Positions 1 to 7,685 of a stretch of DNA of 10,031 bases are shown in pieces. The position numbers were made by a program, and so were the translations under genes. Within the stretch, counting starts at the first letter, position 1, and every line of letters begins with the position of its first letter. Below the pieces are notes generated by a model. That model worked only from the letters and a program-made list of their open reading frames with translations. It searched no databases and was not told the origin of the DNA. This DNA is from Rhizobium sp. Q54. Its GTDB lineage: Bacteria > Bacteroidota > Bacteroidia > Flavobacteriales > Flavobacteriaceae. The stretch spans positions 1 through 10,031 of the forward strand of contig CALPLL020000057.1 in assembly GCA_943324395.2 (NCBI GenBank), given 5' to 3'.

Positions 1-516
1 GAAAAAGGCTCGGTTGCAAAAATATCAGGGAAAGAAGGTGAAAAATTTACAGGTCCTGCCAAAGTTTTTGATGGAGAAAAACAACTTATTAAAGGGATTG
101 AAGATAAAAAAATTGCTGCTGGAGATGTTGTGGTTATTCGCTATGTAGGTCCTAAAGGCGGTCCTGGAATGCCCGAAATGTTAAAACCAACTTCGGCAAT
201 TATAGGAGCTGGACTTGGTAAAAGTGTCGCTTTAATAACCGATGGAAGATTTAGCGGAGGTACCCACGGATTTGTAGTTGGTCATATTACACCCGAAGCG
301 TTTGATGGAGGAACAATTGCTTTAGTAAATGATGGCGATTCTATTGAAATTGATGCTACTAACAATACTATTCATCTTGCTGTTACAAATGAAGAACTAG
401 AAAAAAGAAGAAGTAAATTCATAACTCCAAAACTAAATGTGAGTAATGGAGTGCTTTTTAAATATGCTAAACTTGTTAAAGATGCCTCTGAAGGTTGTGT
501 AACTGATGAAAACTAA
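1..516 (+). CDS. ilvD: Dihydroxy-acid dehydratase, C-terminal part (5' end outside window)
   Basis: Catalyses dehydration of 2,3-dihydroxy-isovalerate and 2,3-dihydroxy-3-methylvalerate to the 2-oxo acids, the third common step of valine and isoleucine synthesis, in the cytoplasm. The frame is open from base 1 and gives 171 codons before TAA. The family is usually about 560 residues, so roughly the last 30% is present. Visible family landmarks are the glycine-rich [10 protein letters not shown] (fragment residues 51-60) and the IlvD/Edd signature [11 protein letters not shown] (80-90), whose serine (fragment residue 85) corresponds to the proposed catalytic base. The cysteine ligands of the iron-sulfur cluster would lie upstream and cannot be checked. 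The gap to ilvB is only 20 bp, with no terminator, so the two are probably co-transcribed. A GTG at 130 is internal and not a real start. Identification is very secure. Confidence 0.97.
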   Translation, partial: EKGSVAKISGKEGEKFTGPAKVFDGEKQLIKGIEDKKIAAGDVVVIRYVGPKGGPGMPEMLKPTSAIIGAGLGKSVALITDGRFSGGTHGFVVGHITPEAFDGGTIALVNDGDSIEIDATNNTIHLAVTNEELEKRRSKFITPKLNVSNGVLFKYAKLVKDASEGCVTDEN

Positions 517-536
517 CAATCCAAATAGAAATAGAT

Positions 537-2285
537 ATGGAAACAATTGAAAATTTGAAAAACGAAGTCAAAGAAAATTCGGGAGTGAAAACTAGTGGGA
601 GTTTAGCGGTTATAGATGCTTTACTTTCAGAAAAAGTAGCTACTATTTTTGGATATCCTGGCGGAGCAATTATGCCAATATATGATGCTTTGTACGATTA
701 TCAAAACAATCTAAATCATATATTAGTTCGTCACGAACAAGGAGCTATCCATGCAGCTCAAGGATATGCAAGAGTTAGTGGGGAAACTGGTGTTGTATTT
801 GCAACAAGTGGCCCTGGAGCAACGAATTTAGTTACTGGTTTGGCAGATGCAATGATTGATAGCACGCCATTAGTTTGTATTACTGGTCAAGTTTTCGCAC
901 ACCTTTTAGGGACAGATGCTTTTCAAGAAACTGATATTATCAATATCACAACACCTATAACTAAATGGAATTATCAAATTACAGACGCTACCGAAATTCC
1001 GGAAATATTGGCAAAGGCCTTTTTTATTGCTAAAACTGGTCGGCCTGGACCTGTATTGATTGATATTACAAAAAATGCTCAATTGCAAATTTTTGATTAT
1101 AAAGGATATAGACCTTGTATTCATGTGCGAAGTTATAGAGCAGAACCTATCATAAGAAACGAGTATATTGAAAAAGCAGCATCTTTAATTAATCAAGCAA
1201 AGAAACCATTTGTGATTTTTGGACAAGGTGTATTGCTCGGAAACGCTGAAAAAGAATTTATTGAATTTATAGAAAAAGGGGGATTCCCAACAGCGTGGAC
1301 AATTTTGGGAATGAGTGCTATTCCTACTGACCATCCGCTAGGGGTTGGAATGCTTGGGATGCATGGAAATTATGCTCCAAATTTTTTAACTAACGAATGT
1401 GATGTTCTCATTGCAATTGGAATGCGATTTGACGACAGAGTTACAGGAAGATTAGATAAATATGCCAAGCAAGCGAAAATAATTCATCTAGATATTGATC
1501 CTTCTGAGATTGATAAAAATGTACCTGTAACAGTTCCTGTTTGGGGAAATTGCAAACAAACAATTCCTTTATTAACAGCATTAATTGAAGAAAAAAAGCA
1601 TCCAGAATGGTTTAATGAATTTGAAATTAGAAAAGATAAAGAATTCAATACTTTAATCAACAAGGAGCTTCACCCTTCAGAAGGGGAACTTACAATGGGA
1701 GAAGTTTTACAAGTGCTGAATGAATTAACCAATGGAGATGCTGTAATTGTTACCGATGTAGGTCAACACCAAATGGTAGCTTGCAGATATGCTAAACAAA
1801 ATAACTCTAGAAGTAACATAACTAGCGGTGGTCTTGGAACTATGGGGTATGCACTTCCAGCTGCAATTGGAGCTAAATTTGGAGCACCTGAAAAACAAGT
1901 TGTAGCAATCATGGGTGATGGAGGTGCACAAATGAATATTCAAGAGTTTGGAACAATTATGCAATATAATCCCAATGTAAAAATATTGATTTTAAACAAT
2001 CGTTTCCTCGGAATGGTGCGACAATGGCAAGAACTATTTCATGAAAAAAGATATTCCTTTACAGATATTCAAAGTCCAGATTTTGTTCAAGTTGCCAAAG
2101 GTTACGGAATTGATGGTAAACAAATCTCCAAAAGAGAAGAATTAAGATCTAGTTTAAAACAAATGTTAGATCACAGTAGTTCCTTTGTGCTAGAAGTAGC
2201 AGTAGCTCAAGAAGACAACGTTTTCCCAATGGTACCTCAAGGAAAAGGAGTAGCTGAAATAGTTTTAACCAAAGAAGAAATTTAA
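537..2285 (+). CDS. ilvB: Acetolactate synthase, large catalytic subunit
   Basis: Thiamine-diphosphate enzyme that condenses two pyruvates to 2-acetolactate, or pyruvate with 2-oxobutanoate to 2-aceto-2-hydroxybutanoate; it is the first common step of the pathway and acts with the IlvN subunit encoded next door. The 582 residues match the usual length. The N-terminal TPP-binding domain (about 18-185) contains RHEQGA with the catalytic glutamate at E67 and the SGPGATN loop (91-97). The central FAD-type domain (about 205-345) has the conserved RFDDRVTG (297-304). The C-terminal domain holds the TPP/Mg motif GDGG (460-463) paired with NN (487-488), then MVRQWQ (493-498) and VFPMVP (562-567). The ATG at 537 lies behind the A-rich leader TAGAAATAGA with no Shine-Dalgarno sequence, as is common in this phylum. 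The first 15 or so residues are a variable extension. The stop codon is one base from the ilvN start, implying translational coupling. Confidence 0.98.
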   Translation: METIENLKNEVKENSGVKTSGSLAVIDALLSEKVATIFGYPGGAIMPIYDALYDYQNNLNHILVRHEQGAIHAAQGYARVSGETGVVFATSGPGATNLVTGLADAMIDSTPLVCITGQVFAHLLGTDAFQETDIINITTPITKWNYQITDATEIPEILAKAFFIAKTGRPGPVLIDITKNAQLQIFDYKGYRPCIHVRSYRAEPIIRNEYIEKAASLINQAKKPFVIFGQGVLLGNAEKEFIEFIEKGGFPTAWTILGMSAIPTDHPLGVGMLGMHGNYAPNFLTNECDVLIAIGMRFDDRVTGRLDKYAKQAKIIHLDIDPSEIDKNVPVTVPVWGNCKQTIPLLTALIEEKKHPEWFNEFEIRKDKEFNTLINKELHPSEGELTMGEVLQVLNELTNGDAVIVTDVGQHQMVACRYAKQNNSRSNITSGGLGTMGYALPAAIGAKFGAPEKQVVAIMGDGGAQMNIQEFGTIMQYNPNVKILILNNRFLGMVRQWQELFHEKRYSFTDIQSPDFVQVAKGYGIDGKQISKREELRSSLKQMLDHSSSFVLEVAVAQEDNVFPMVPQGKGVAEIVLTKEEI

Positions 2286-2286
2286 T

Positions 2287-2874
2287 ATGAAACAAGAATT
2301 CACATTGACCATTTACACGGAAAACCAAGTAGGTTTAATTAATAAAATAGCTATTTTGTTTTCTAGAAGAAAAATTAGTTTAGAGAGTTTAAACACCTCT
2401 CCTAGTGAGATTGAAAATATTTATCGTTTTACTATAGTTGTTAAAGAAACGGAAGTGGTGGTTAAAAATTTAGTACGTCAATTAGAAAAAATTGTAGATG
2501 TATTTAAAGTTTTTTACAACACAAATGAAGAGATTATTTGGCAACAAATTGCTTTATATAAGTTAGCTACCGATGTAATAATGAAAGAAGTTAAGGTTGA
2601 GCGATTGCTTAGAGAATATGGGGCAAATGCAGTTGTAATTAGAAATGATTATACCGTATTTGAAGTCACTGGACAAGACAACGAAATTAATAATTTGCTT
2701 AAAGAATTAGATCAATATGGGCTAATAGAATTTGTAAAAAGTTCTAGAATAGCAATCATAAAATCAAGTGATGGAATTCACCAACAAGTTTTGGACATGG
2801 AAAAAAATGATCCAACAAAATTGCCTATTAATAATGAGTTCTTAAATCTAAAAAGCATGATTTTTGAAATGTGA
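2287..2874 (+). CDS. ilvN: Acetolactate synthase, small regulatory subunit
   Basis: Regulatory partner of the catalytic subunit; in this family ACT-domain dimers bind the feedback inhibitor valine and the subunit also stimulates the catalytic chain. Residues about 4-75 form an ACT domain that keeps the N-x-x-G turn (TENQVGL, N13 and G16), the LFSRRKISLESL helix-strand segment (24-35) and the RFTIVV strand (47-52). Residues about 86-160 look like the C-terminal ACT-like domain of small subunits (LLREYGANAVVI, YTVFEVTG, KSSRIAIIK). At 195 residues it is somewhat longer than the common 160-175, because of a C-terminal tail (about 161-195) of no clear motif. It starts one base after the ilvB stop, so it is surely in the same operon. 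Whether valine inhibits this particular enzyme cannot be told from sequence alone. Confidence 0.95.
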   Translation: MKQEFTLTIYTENQVGLINKIAILFSRRKISLESLNTSPSEIENIYRFTIVVKETEVVVKNLVRQLEKIVDVFKVFYNTNEEIIWQQIALYKLATDVIMKEVKVERLLREYGANAVVIRNDYTVFEVTGQDNEINNLLKELDQYGLIEFVKSSRIAIIKSSDGIHQQVLDMEKNDPTKLPINNEFLNLKSMIFEM

Positions 2875-3015
2875 CCTCAAAATCAAAATCAGCCTTCTAC
2901 CCTACTGATAGAAATGAAAAGCCTTTAAAAAAGTTTAAAAAAAATAGCGAGAATAGCTACAAAAAAGAAAAAAAATCGACTGTAATAAAGACATCAACTA
3001 AAATTAGAAATAGAA
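2875..3015 (+). other. ilvN-ilvC intergenic spacer (141 bp), no clear signal
   Basis: This is the only sizeable gap inside the ilv operon. It is very A-rich on the plus strand, with runs of up to eight A. I see no TAnnTTTG promoter, no GC-rich hairpin followed by T, and no recognisable leader peptide with runs of branched-chain codons. The only secondary-structure hint is TAGC...GCTA (a 4-bp stem) within the sequence around 2945-2960, too weak to mean anything. A 53-codon reading frame beginning with GTG at 2871 spans the spacer and is treated as a finding, not a gene. The last ten bases before position 3015 repeat the leader found before ilvB. Confidence 0.5.
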
Positions 3016-4491
3016 ATGGAAAATTATTTTAATGCACTTCCTCATAGATTAAAAGTTCAAGAGTTAGGAAAATGTGATTTTATGCAAAAAAGTGCTTTTG
3101 CAAATGGAGTAAAATCTCTTATTGGTAAAAAAATTGTTATTATTGGATGTGGTGCACAAGGTTTAGCGCAAGGTCAAAACCTTAGAGATAGCGGATTAAA
3201 TGTAGCATATGCCTTGAGAGAAAGTGCAATTGTTGACAAAAGAGATTCCTATAAAAATGCCGTTGAAAACGGATTTGAAGTTGGAACATTCGAGGAAATG
3301 GTTCCTGGAGCTGACTTGGTTTCAAATTTATCACCAGATAAGCAACATACAGGAGTGATCAATAAAATAATTCCGTTAATGAAAATCGGATCTTGTTTGT
3401 CTTATTCTCATGGGTTCAATATTGTTGAAGAAGGCATGCAAATAAGAAAAGACATTACAGTTATTATGGTTGCACCAAAATCGCCTGCATCGGAAGTAAG
3501 AGCAGAATATTTAAGAGGTTTTGGTGTTCCAACCCTTATTGCAGTACATTCAGAAAATGATCCAAATGGACAAGGACTTGAGTTGGCTAAGGCCTATTGC
3601 GTGGGAACTGGAGGACATCATGCTGGTGTACTACTTTCGTCGTTTGTGGCAGAAGTAAAATCGGATTTAATGGGCGAGCAAACAATTTTATGTGGCTTAT
3701 TACAAACGGGTTCAATCTTGAGTTTTAATAAAATGATTGATAAAGGAATAGAACCTGGTTATGCCTCAAAATTGGTGCAATATGGATGGGAAGTAATTAC
3801 CGAAGCCCTGAAAATTGGAGGAATTACCAACATGATGGATCGACTTTCAAATCCAGCAAAAATTGAAGCCTATAAATTAGCCGATGAATTAAAACACCTC
3901 ATGAAACCTTTGTTTAATAAACATATTGATGATATTTTATCAGGGGAATTTTCTAAAACTATGATGCAAGATTGGGCTAATGGAGATAAAAATTTATTAA
4001 CTTGGAGAGCAGCAACCGGCGAAACAGCATTTGAAAAAACAACCGCTGGAAGTCATGAAATTAGTGAACAAGAATATTTTGATCATGCTACTTTATTAGT
4101 TGCTTTTGTAAAATCGGGTGTAGAATTGGCTTATGAAACGATGATTTCCGCTGGGATTAAAAATGAATCTGCCTATTATGAATCTCTCCACGAAGCACCT
4201 CTTATAGCAAATACTATAGCAAGAAAAAAACTATTTGAAATGAATCGAGTAATTTCAGATACTGCTGAATATGGATGTTATCTATTTGATCATGCATGCA
4301 AACCTCTATTAGCTGATTTTATGGATAAAGTAGATGTGAATTTAATAGGTAAAAACTACAATGAAAACTTTAAACCAGTAGACAATTTTGAATTAGTTAA
4401 AATTAATGCCGCCATCAGAAATCATTCTATTGAAATTTGCGGAGCAGAACTTAGAGAAGCGATGACTGCAATGAAAAAAGTTGTTGCTTAA
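3016..4491 (+). CDS. ilvC: Ketol-acid reductoisomerase (NADP+), long class II form
   Basis: Converts 2-acetolactate or 2-aceto-2-hydroxybutanoate to the 2,3-dihydroxy acid by Mg2+-dependent alkyl migration followed by NADPH reduction. The 491 residues equal the E. coli enzyme, and the functional residues fall at identical numbers: the Rossmann motif GCGAQG (44-49); R68, R76 and S78 for the NADPH 2'-phosphate, supporting NADPH over NADH; catalytic H132 and K155; metal ligands D217 and E221; and E389, E393 and S414 in the second knotted domain. The family has short class I (about 330-350 residues) and long class II enzymes with a duplicated knotted domain; this is class II. The start at 3016 is supported by the [12 protein letters not shown]-terminus typical of the long form and by the TAGAAATAGA leader shared with ilvB. 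It lies 141 bp after ilvN and 31 bp before ilvA, in the same direction. Confidence 0.98.
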   Translation: MENYFNALPHRLKVQELGKCDFMQKSAFANGVKSLIGKKIVIIGCGAQGLAQGQNLRDSGLNVAYALRESAIVDKRDSYKNAVENGFEVGTFEEMVPGADLVSNLSPDKQHTGVINKIIPLMKIGSCLSYSHGFNIVEEGMQIRKDITVIMVAPKSPASEVRAEYLRGFGVPTLIAVHSENDPNGQGLELAKAYCVGTGGHHAGVLLSSFVAEVKSDLMGEQTILCGLLQTGSILSFNKMIDKGIEPGYASKLVQYGWEVITEALKIGGITNMMDRLSNPAKIEAYKLADELKHLMKPLFNKHIDDILSGEFSKTMMQDWANGDKNLLTWRAATGETAFEKTTAGSHEISEQEYFDHATLLVAFVKSGVELAYETMISAGIKNESAYYESLHEAPLIANTIARKKLFEMNRVISDTAEYGCYLFDHACKPLLADFMDKVDVNLIGKNYNENFKPVDNFELVKINAAIRNHSIEICGAELREAMTAMKKVVA

Positions 4492-4510
4492 ATTGAATAT
4501 TAATCCGAAC

Positions 4511-4515
4511 AAGGA
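4511..4515 (+). promoter_or_regulatory. Shine-Dalgarno-like AAGGA before ilvA
   Basis: AAGGA ends 7 bases before the ilvA ATG at 4523, a good Shine-Dalgarno match and spacing. It stands out because the other starts in this window have A-rich leaders without such a motif. The assignment is by inspection only, and a chance match is possible. Confidence 0.5.
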
Positions 4516-4522
4516 TATATAA

Positions 4523-5767
4523 ATGAATTTATTTAAAGAAATACTAGAAGCAGAAAAGCAATTGGAGTTAGTTGTTCAAAAGACTCCATTATTGGAAAAT
4601 ATAAATTTATCTGAAGAATTTAATGCAACTATTCTATTAAAAAGAGAAGATTTACAAGTGGTTCGTTCTTATAAAATTAGAGGTGCCTATAATAAAATCA
4701 GTTCCCTTACAGAAGCGGAACGAACTCAAGGAATTGTTTGTGCGAGTGCGGGAAATCATGCACAAGGAGTTGCCTATTCCTGTAATTTATTGCAAATAAA
4801 GGGAGTAATTTATATGCCGAAAACGACTCCGAATCAAAAAATTAAGCAGGTACAACAATTTGGAAAAAAGTATGTTGAAATTATTTTAACGGGAGATACT
4901 TTTGATGATGCATTTTCAACTGCAATTGCTGCTTGTGAAAAAGATAAATCAATTTTTATTCATCCTTTTGATGATTTAAAAGTTATTGCTGGACAAGGAA
5001 CAGTTGGTTTAGAGATATTAGAATCGGCAAAAAAACCAATTGATTATCTATTTGTCCCTATTGGTGGTGGTGGCCTAGCGGCTGGACTATCAACAGTTTT
5101 TAAGCAATTAAATCACAATACTAAAATTATTGGTGTAGAGCCAGAAGGGGCACCCTCTATGAAAACTTCAATAGCTAATAATAAAAATACAGTTCTAGAA
5201 AGTATCGATAAATTTGTAGATGGAGCTGCAGTTAAACAGGTTGGTGAGATCACTTTTTCTATTTGCAAAGAAAATTTGGACGACATTATCCTAGTTCCCG
5301 AAGGAAAAGTATGTACAACAATTTTACGATTGTACAATGAAGAAGCAATGGTGGTAGAACCTGCAGGCGCTCTAACTATTGCGGCATTGGATTTTTATAA
5401 GGAGAAAATTAGAGGAAAAAATGTAGTTTGTATTGTCAGCGGAAGTAACAACGATATAGAAAGAACGGAAGAAATAAAAGAACGTTCGTTGTTTTATGAA
5501 GGATTAAAACATTATTTTATGATACAGTTTCCTCAGCGACCTGGGGCTTTAAAAGAATTTGTAAATACTATTTTGGGTGAAAATGATGATATTACCTATT
5601 TTCAATTTGCTAAAAAAAATAGTCGAGAGGTTGGTTCCGTTTTAGTGGGATTGGAATTAAAAAATAAAGAAGATATTCATGCTATAAAATCAAATATGAC
5701 TTCACATGGTTTTGAATACCGATACCTCAATGAAAAAGAAGATTTGTATGCTCAATTAATAGGATAA
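4523..5767 (+). CDS. ilvA: Threonine dehydratase (threonine ammonia-lyase), short form with one ACT-like domain
   Basis: PLP enzyme that deaminates L-threonine to 2-oxobutanoate and ammonia, the entry step to isoleucine. The 414 residues fit the shorter IlvA type with a single C-terminal regulatory domain rather than the E. coli type of about 514 residues with two. The fold-type II catalytic domain (about 5-320) shows RSYKIRGA with the PLP-binding lysine K51, the SAGNHAQG substrate loop (75-82), the PLP phosphate-binding GGGGL (181-185) and SGSNND (306-311). Residues about 328-412 (MIQFPQRPGALKEF and after) form the ACT-like domain expected to sense isoleucine or valine. Biosynthetic rather than catabolic function is inferred from that domain and from its place at the end of the ilv operon. 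It starts 31 bp after ilvC behind an AAGGA motif. It is the last gene before the convergent regulator gene, so it probably closes the operon. Confidence 0.96.
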   Translation: MNLFKEILEAEKQLELVVQKTPLLENINLSEEFNATILLKREDLQVVRSYKIRGAYNKISSLTEAERTQGIVCASAGNHAQGVAYSCNLLQIKGVIYMPKTTPNQKIKQVQQFGKKYVEIILTGDTFDDAFSTAIAACEKDKSIFIHPFDDLKVIAGQGTVGLEILESAKKPIDYLFVPIGGGGLAAGLSTVFKQLNHNTKIIGVEPEGAPSMKTSIANNKNTVLESIDKFVDGAAVKQVGEITFSICKENLDDIILVPEGKVCTTILRLYNEEAMVVEPAGALTIAALDFYKEKIRGKNVVCIVSGSNNDIERTEEIKERSLFYEGLKHYFMIQFPQRPGALKEFVNTILGENDDITYFQFAKKNSREVGSVLVGLELKNKEDIHAIKSNMTSHGFEYRYLNEKEDLYAQLIG

Positions 5768-5789
5768 TAATTTTATTTAAATATAATTT

Positions 5790-5844
5790 TTTAAAAGTTA
5801 TTTTTTAAACAACTATTTCAATTTTTTTAATATTCTAAAATATT
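5790..5844. terminator. AT-only hairpins between convergent ilvA and the AraC gene; possible weak bidirectional terminator
   Basis: The 104-bp gap at 5768-5871 is almost entirely A and T and separates two convergent genes, so both transcripts should end here. Two inverted repeats are visible: TTTAAAA (5790-5796) with TTTTAAA (5803-5809) around a 6-base loop, and AATATT (5829-5834) with AATATT (5839-5844) around a 4-base loop. Neither has a GC-rich stem, and T-runs do not clearly follow the stems, so this is not a textbook intrinsic terminator. I offer it only as the likely termination region. Confidence 0.25.
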
Positions 5845-5871
5845 GTTAATGAATAATTTATAATAGTTAAT

Positions 5872-6714
5872 TTAAACAATATTATATGTTCTGTAGACAG
5901 ATGGTGTAATTTCTTTTTTTTTCAAAAATACTCTGTTAAAGTAACTTAAAGTCTCAAAACCACATTCAAAAGAAATTTGACTAACTGTTTTATCGGATTG
6001 AATTAACAATCGACAAGCTTCGTTTATACGAATTTCATTTAGATAATCTGAATAGGTTTTTCCAGTTGCCTTTTTAAAAAATTTACAGAAGTTGCTTTCA
6101 GTTAAATAAATTAATTCGGCAACCTCCTTCAAGTAGATTTTATTCTGAAAATTATTTTGAATAAATAAACAAACTTTATTAATCCGTACTTCACTTTTCT
6201 TTGAAACAACGTTGTGAAAAGTATTTGGAGCAATTAATTTAAACTGTTTTTTTGATAAAATATCTAAAATTGTAATCAACTTCAAAATTCGATCTACGCC
6301 ATTAGTTTCATTTAACTCAATAATTTTTGAAATTAACTGTTCATCATACTCGAAATTAATTCCCCTAAATGAGTTTTCTAGCATCTTCTTTATTAATAAA
6401 CTTTCATTGAATTCTAAAAATGGCGAAATAAATTCACTGGAAAACTGAATTACAATAGCATCTGAATTAACATCTCCATCCGCTTTTCCAGACCAAGTAT
6501 GTGGTAAATTACTTCCTAATAACACCAAATCACCATCGCTGAATGATTCGTAGGAATTACCTACTATTCGATAACCATTTCCTTTGACAATATAGGTTAA
6601 TTCAAATTCCGGGTGATAATGCCATTTGAACTGAAAATACGGAACTTGGTAACGAAAAGCATGAAAACTGGATGTTCCTTGGTTGGTTTTTATGTCTTCT
6701 AATATGGCTTTCAT
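5872..6714 (-). CDS. AraC-family transcriptional regulator with N-terminal cupin domain
   Basis: A 280-residue DNA-binding regulator, cytoplasmic. The N-terminal half (about 15-100) is a cupin-type sensor: WHYHPEFELTYIVKG (31-45) and the later GDLVLLGSNLPHTW (61-74) match the pattern of AraC regulators whose cupin binds small ligands, often sugars. The C-terminal AraC DNA-binding domain (about 178-278) has its first helix-turn-helix at about 194-214 (LKEVAELIYLTESNFCKFFK) and the second at about 243-264, with the diagnostic ISFECGFETLSYFNRVFLKK and the closing TPSVYR. The start is the ATG at 6714, with no Shine-Dalgarno sequence. It is divergent from the dioxygenase gene across 142 bp, the usual layout for a local activator of the adjacent catabolic operon. 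The effector is unknown; a sugar or glycoside handled by the neighbouring genes is the inference. Confidence 0.93.
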   Translation of the reverse strand: MKAILEDIKTNQGTSSFHAFRYQVPYFQFKWHYHPEFELTYIVKGNGYRIVGNSYESFSDGDLVLLGSNLPHTWSGKADGDVNSDAIVIQFSSEFISPFLEFNESLLIKKMLENSFRGINFEYDEQLISKIIELNETNGVDRILKLITILDILSKKQFKLIAPNTFHNVVSKKSEVRINKVCLFIQNNFQNKIYLKEVAELIYLTESNFCKFFKKATGKTYSDYLNEIRINEACRLLIQSDKTVSQISFECGFETLSYFNRVFLKKKEITPSVYRTYNIV

Positions 6715-6779
6715 AATAACAAATTAACTTTTAAAATTGAAAAGTAAATAAATAAATTCATTATAGTGTTATAATTAAA

Positions 6780-6808
6780 CAAATTAATATTAATTGTTTT
6801 TCATCCAA
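6780..6808 (-). promoter_or_regulatory. Weak candidate promoter for the AraC-family gene
   Basis: Read on the minus strand, TTG (6808-6806) is followed after 18 bases by TTAATTTG (6787-6780). This matches the flavobacterial TTG-N17-23-TAnnTTTG consensus except for one base in the -7 element. It overlaps the plus-strand promoter of the dioxygenase operon, so the two promoters could compete or be co-regulated. The region is AT-rich and near-matches are expected by chance. Confidence 0.3.
6782..6795. repeat. 14-bp perfect palindrome touching the -33 element
   Basis: AATTAATATTAATT is a perfect inverted repeat whose right end overlaps the TTG at 6794-6796 of the predicted operon promoter. The position is right for an operator. 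However, AraC-type regulators usually bind direct repeats, and AT-only palindromes arise easily in such DNA, so binding by the adjacent regulator is only a possibility. Confidence 0.35.
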
Positions 6809-6821
6809 ATCGATAATTTTG
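6794..6821 (+). promoter_or_regulatory. Predicted flavobacterial-type promoter of the dioxygenase operon
   Basis: TTG (6794-6796), a 17-base spacer and TAATTTTG (6814-6821) match the Bacteroidota primary-sigma consensus TTG-N17-23-TAnnTTTG at every defined position. Transcription would begin about 6-8 bases after the -7 element, giving a leader of about 30 bases before the ATG at 6857. It is the best promoter match I found in the intergenic regions of the window. Confidence 0.65.
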
Positions 6822-6856
6822 AAACTGAAATTACTATTCTATAAAAATAAATAACA

Positions 6857-7684
6857 ATGCAAACACTTTCTAAATCAATATCAGATTTTCTAAATGAAGC
6901 CTATTCATTAAGCCAAGAACAAATTGACTTCTATCAAAAAAATAGATTTATAAAATTAAAAGAAGTTTTAAATCCAGAAACGGTTCAGTTTTTTAATGCA
7001 GCAATTTCAAAACAAGTTAAAGAAATGAACCAAGAGCAAACTGCATTGGAAGATCGAACTACTTATGGAAAAGCATTTTTACAATTATTCAATTTATGGA
7101 CAGAAAACCCAATTATTAAAGAATTAATTTTCAGTAAACGAATAGCAAAAATTGCATCTGATTTAATGGAAGTAAATGGCGTTCGATTGTATCACGACCA
7201 AGCTTTATTTAAAGAAGGTGGCGGAGGAATCACTCCTTGGCATGCCGATCAATATTATTGGCCATTAGAAACAGAAAAAACTATTACCGCTTGGTTGCCC
7301 CTTCAAGAAACACCTTTGGAAATGGGGCCACTAGAATTCAGTGCAGGAAGTCACACTATTGTGGAAGGTCGAGAATTAGAAATTGGTGATGAAAGTGAAG
7401 AAGTTATTCAAAAGAAATTGCGTGTAACTGATTTCAAACATGTAATTGAAGCGTTTGATCTAGGTGAAATAAGTTTTCACTCAGGTTGGGTTTTTCATCG
7501 TGCTGGTGCAAATGTAACTAACGAAATGAGAAAAGTGATGACTATTATATACATGGACAAAGACATGCTTTTGAAAAATCCGGATAATAAAAACCAAATT
7601 CACGATTGGAATACTTGGTGTCCGGGTGCTAAAATTGGAGAAATAATTAACTCTCCTATTAATCCTGTTTTATATTCTAAATAA
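6857..7684 (+). CDS. PhyH-family Fe(II)/2-oxoglutarate-dependent dioxygenase, substrate unknown
   Basis: A 275-residue cytoplasmic non-haem iron oxygenase of the phytanoyl-CoA dioxygenase family, which couples 2-oxoglutarate decarboxylation to hydroxylation of a substrate. The facial triad is intact: H129 and D131 in TPWHADQYYWP, and H214 in WVFHRAGANVTNEMR, with R225 placed 11 residues later to bind the 2-oxoglutarate carboxylate. The N-terminal region (SQEQIDFYQKNRFIKLKEVL, 19-38) and the MGPLEFSAGSH turn (156-166) are also typical. There is no signal peptide. Family members act on very different substrates (phytanoyl-CoA, ectoine, aminoethylphosphonate), so the family name does not give the substrate. 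It is the first gene of the putative operon, with a good promoter upstream and the TIM-barrel gene starting one base after its stop. The setting beside a sugar porter and a GH92 enzyme suggests a sugar derivative or its substituent, by inference only. Confidence 0.9.
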   Translation: MQTLSKSISDFLNEAYSLSQEQIDFYQKNRFIKLKEVLNPETVQFFNAAISKQVKEMNQEQTALEDRTTYGKAFLQLFNLWTENPIIKELIFSKRIAKIASDLMEVNGVRLYHDQALFKEGGGGITPWHADQYYWPLETEKTITAWLPLQETPLEMGPLEFSAGSHTIVEGRELEIGDESEEVIQKKLRVTDFKHVIEAFDLGEISFHSGWVFHRAGANVTNEMRKVMTIIYMDKDMLLKNPDNKNQIHDWNTWCPGAKIGEIINSPINPVLYSK

Positions 7685-7685
7685 T

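Noticed and set aside
906..1124. Minus-strand open frame of 72 codons inside ilvB
   Set aside because: It lies wholly within a well-supported gene on the other strand and its translation shows no family features. The same holds for the minus-strand frames at 1725-1964, 5113-5337, 8038-8229 and 9759-9968 and the plus-strand frame at 9519-9707.
2875..3015. Possible attenuator or T-box type leader before ilvC
   Set aside because: There is no strong hairpin, no T-run after a stem, and no peptide rich in leucine, isoleucine or valine codons; the spacer is simply A-rich.
5768..5871. Classical rho-independent terminator or repeat element between the convergent genes
   Set aside because: The inverted repeats consist only of A and T, are short and lack a proper following T-tract, so only a weak termination region is claimed. 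No mobile-element ends or direct repeats were seen.
6857..7684. Assigning the PhyH protein as ectoine hydroxylase or phytanoyl-CoA hydroxylase
   Set aside because: No ectoine synthesis genes or fatty-acid genes are nearby, and the iron-binding motifs are shared by the whole family, so a specific name is not supported.
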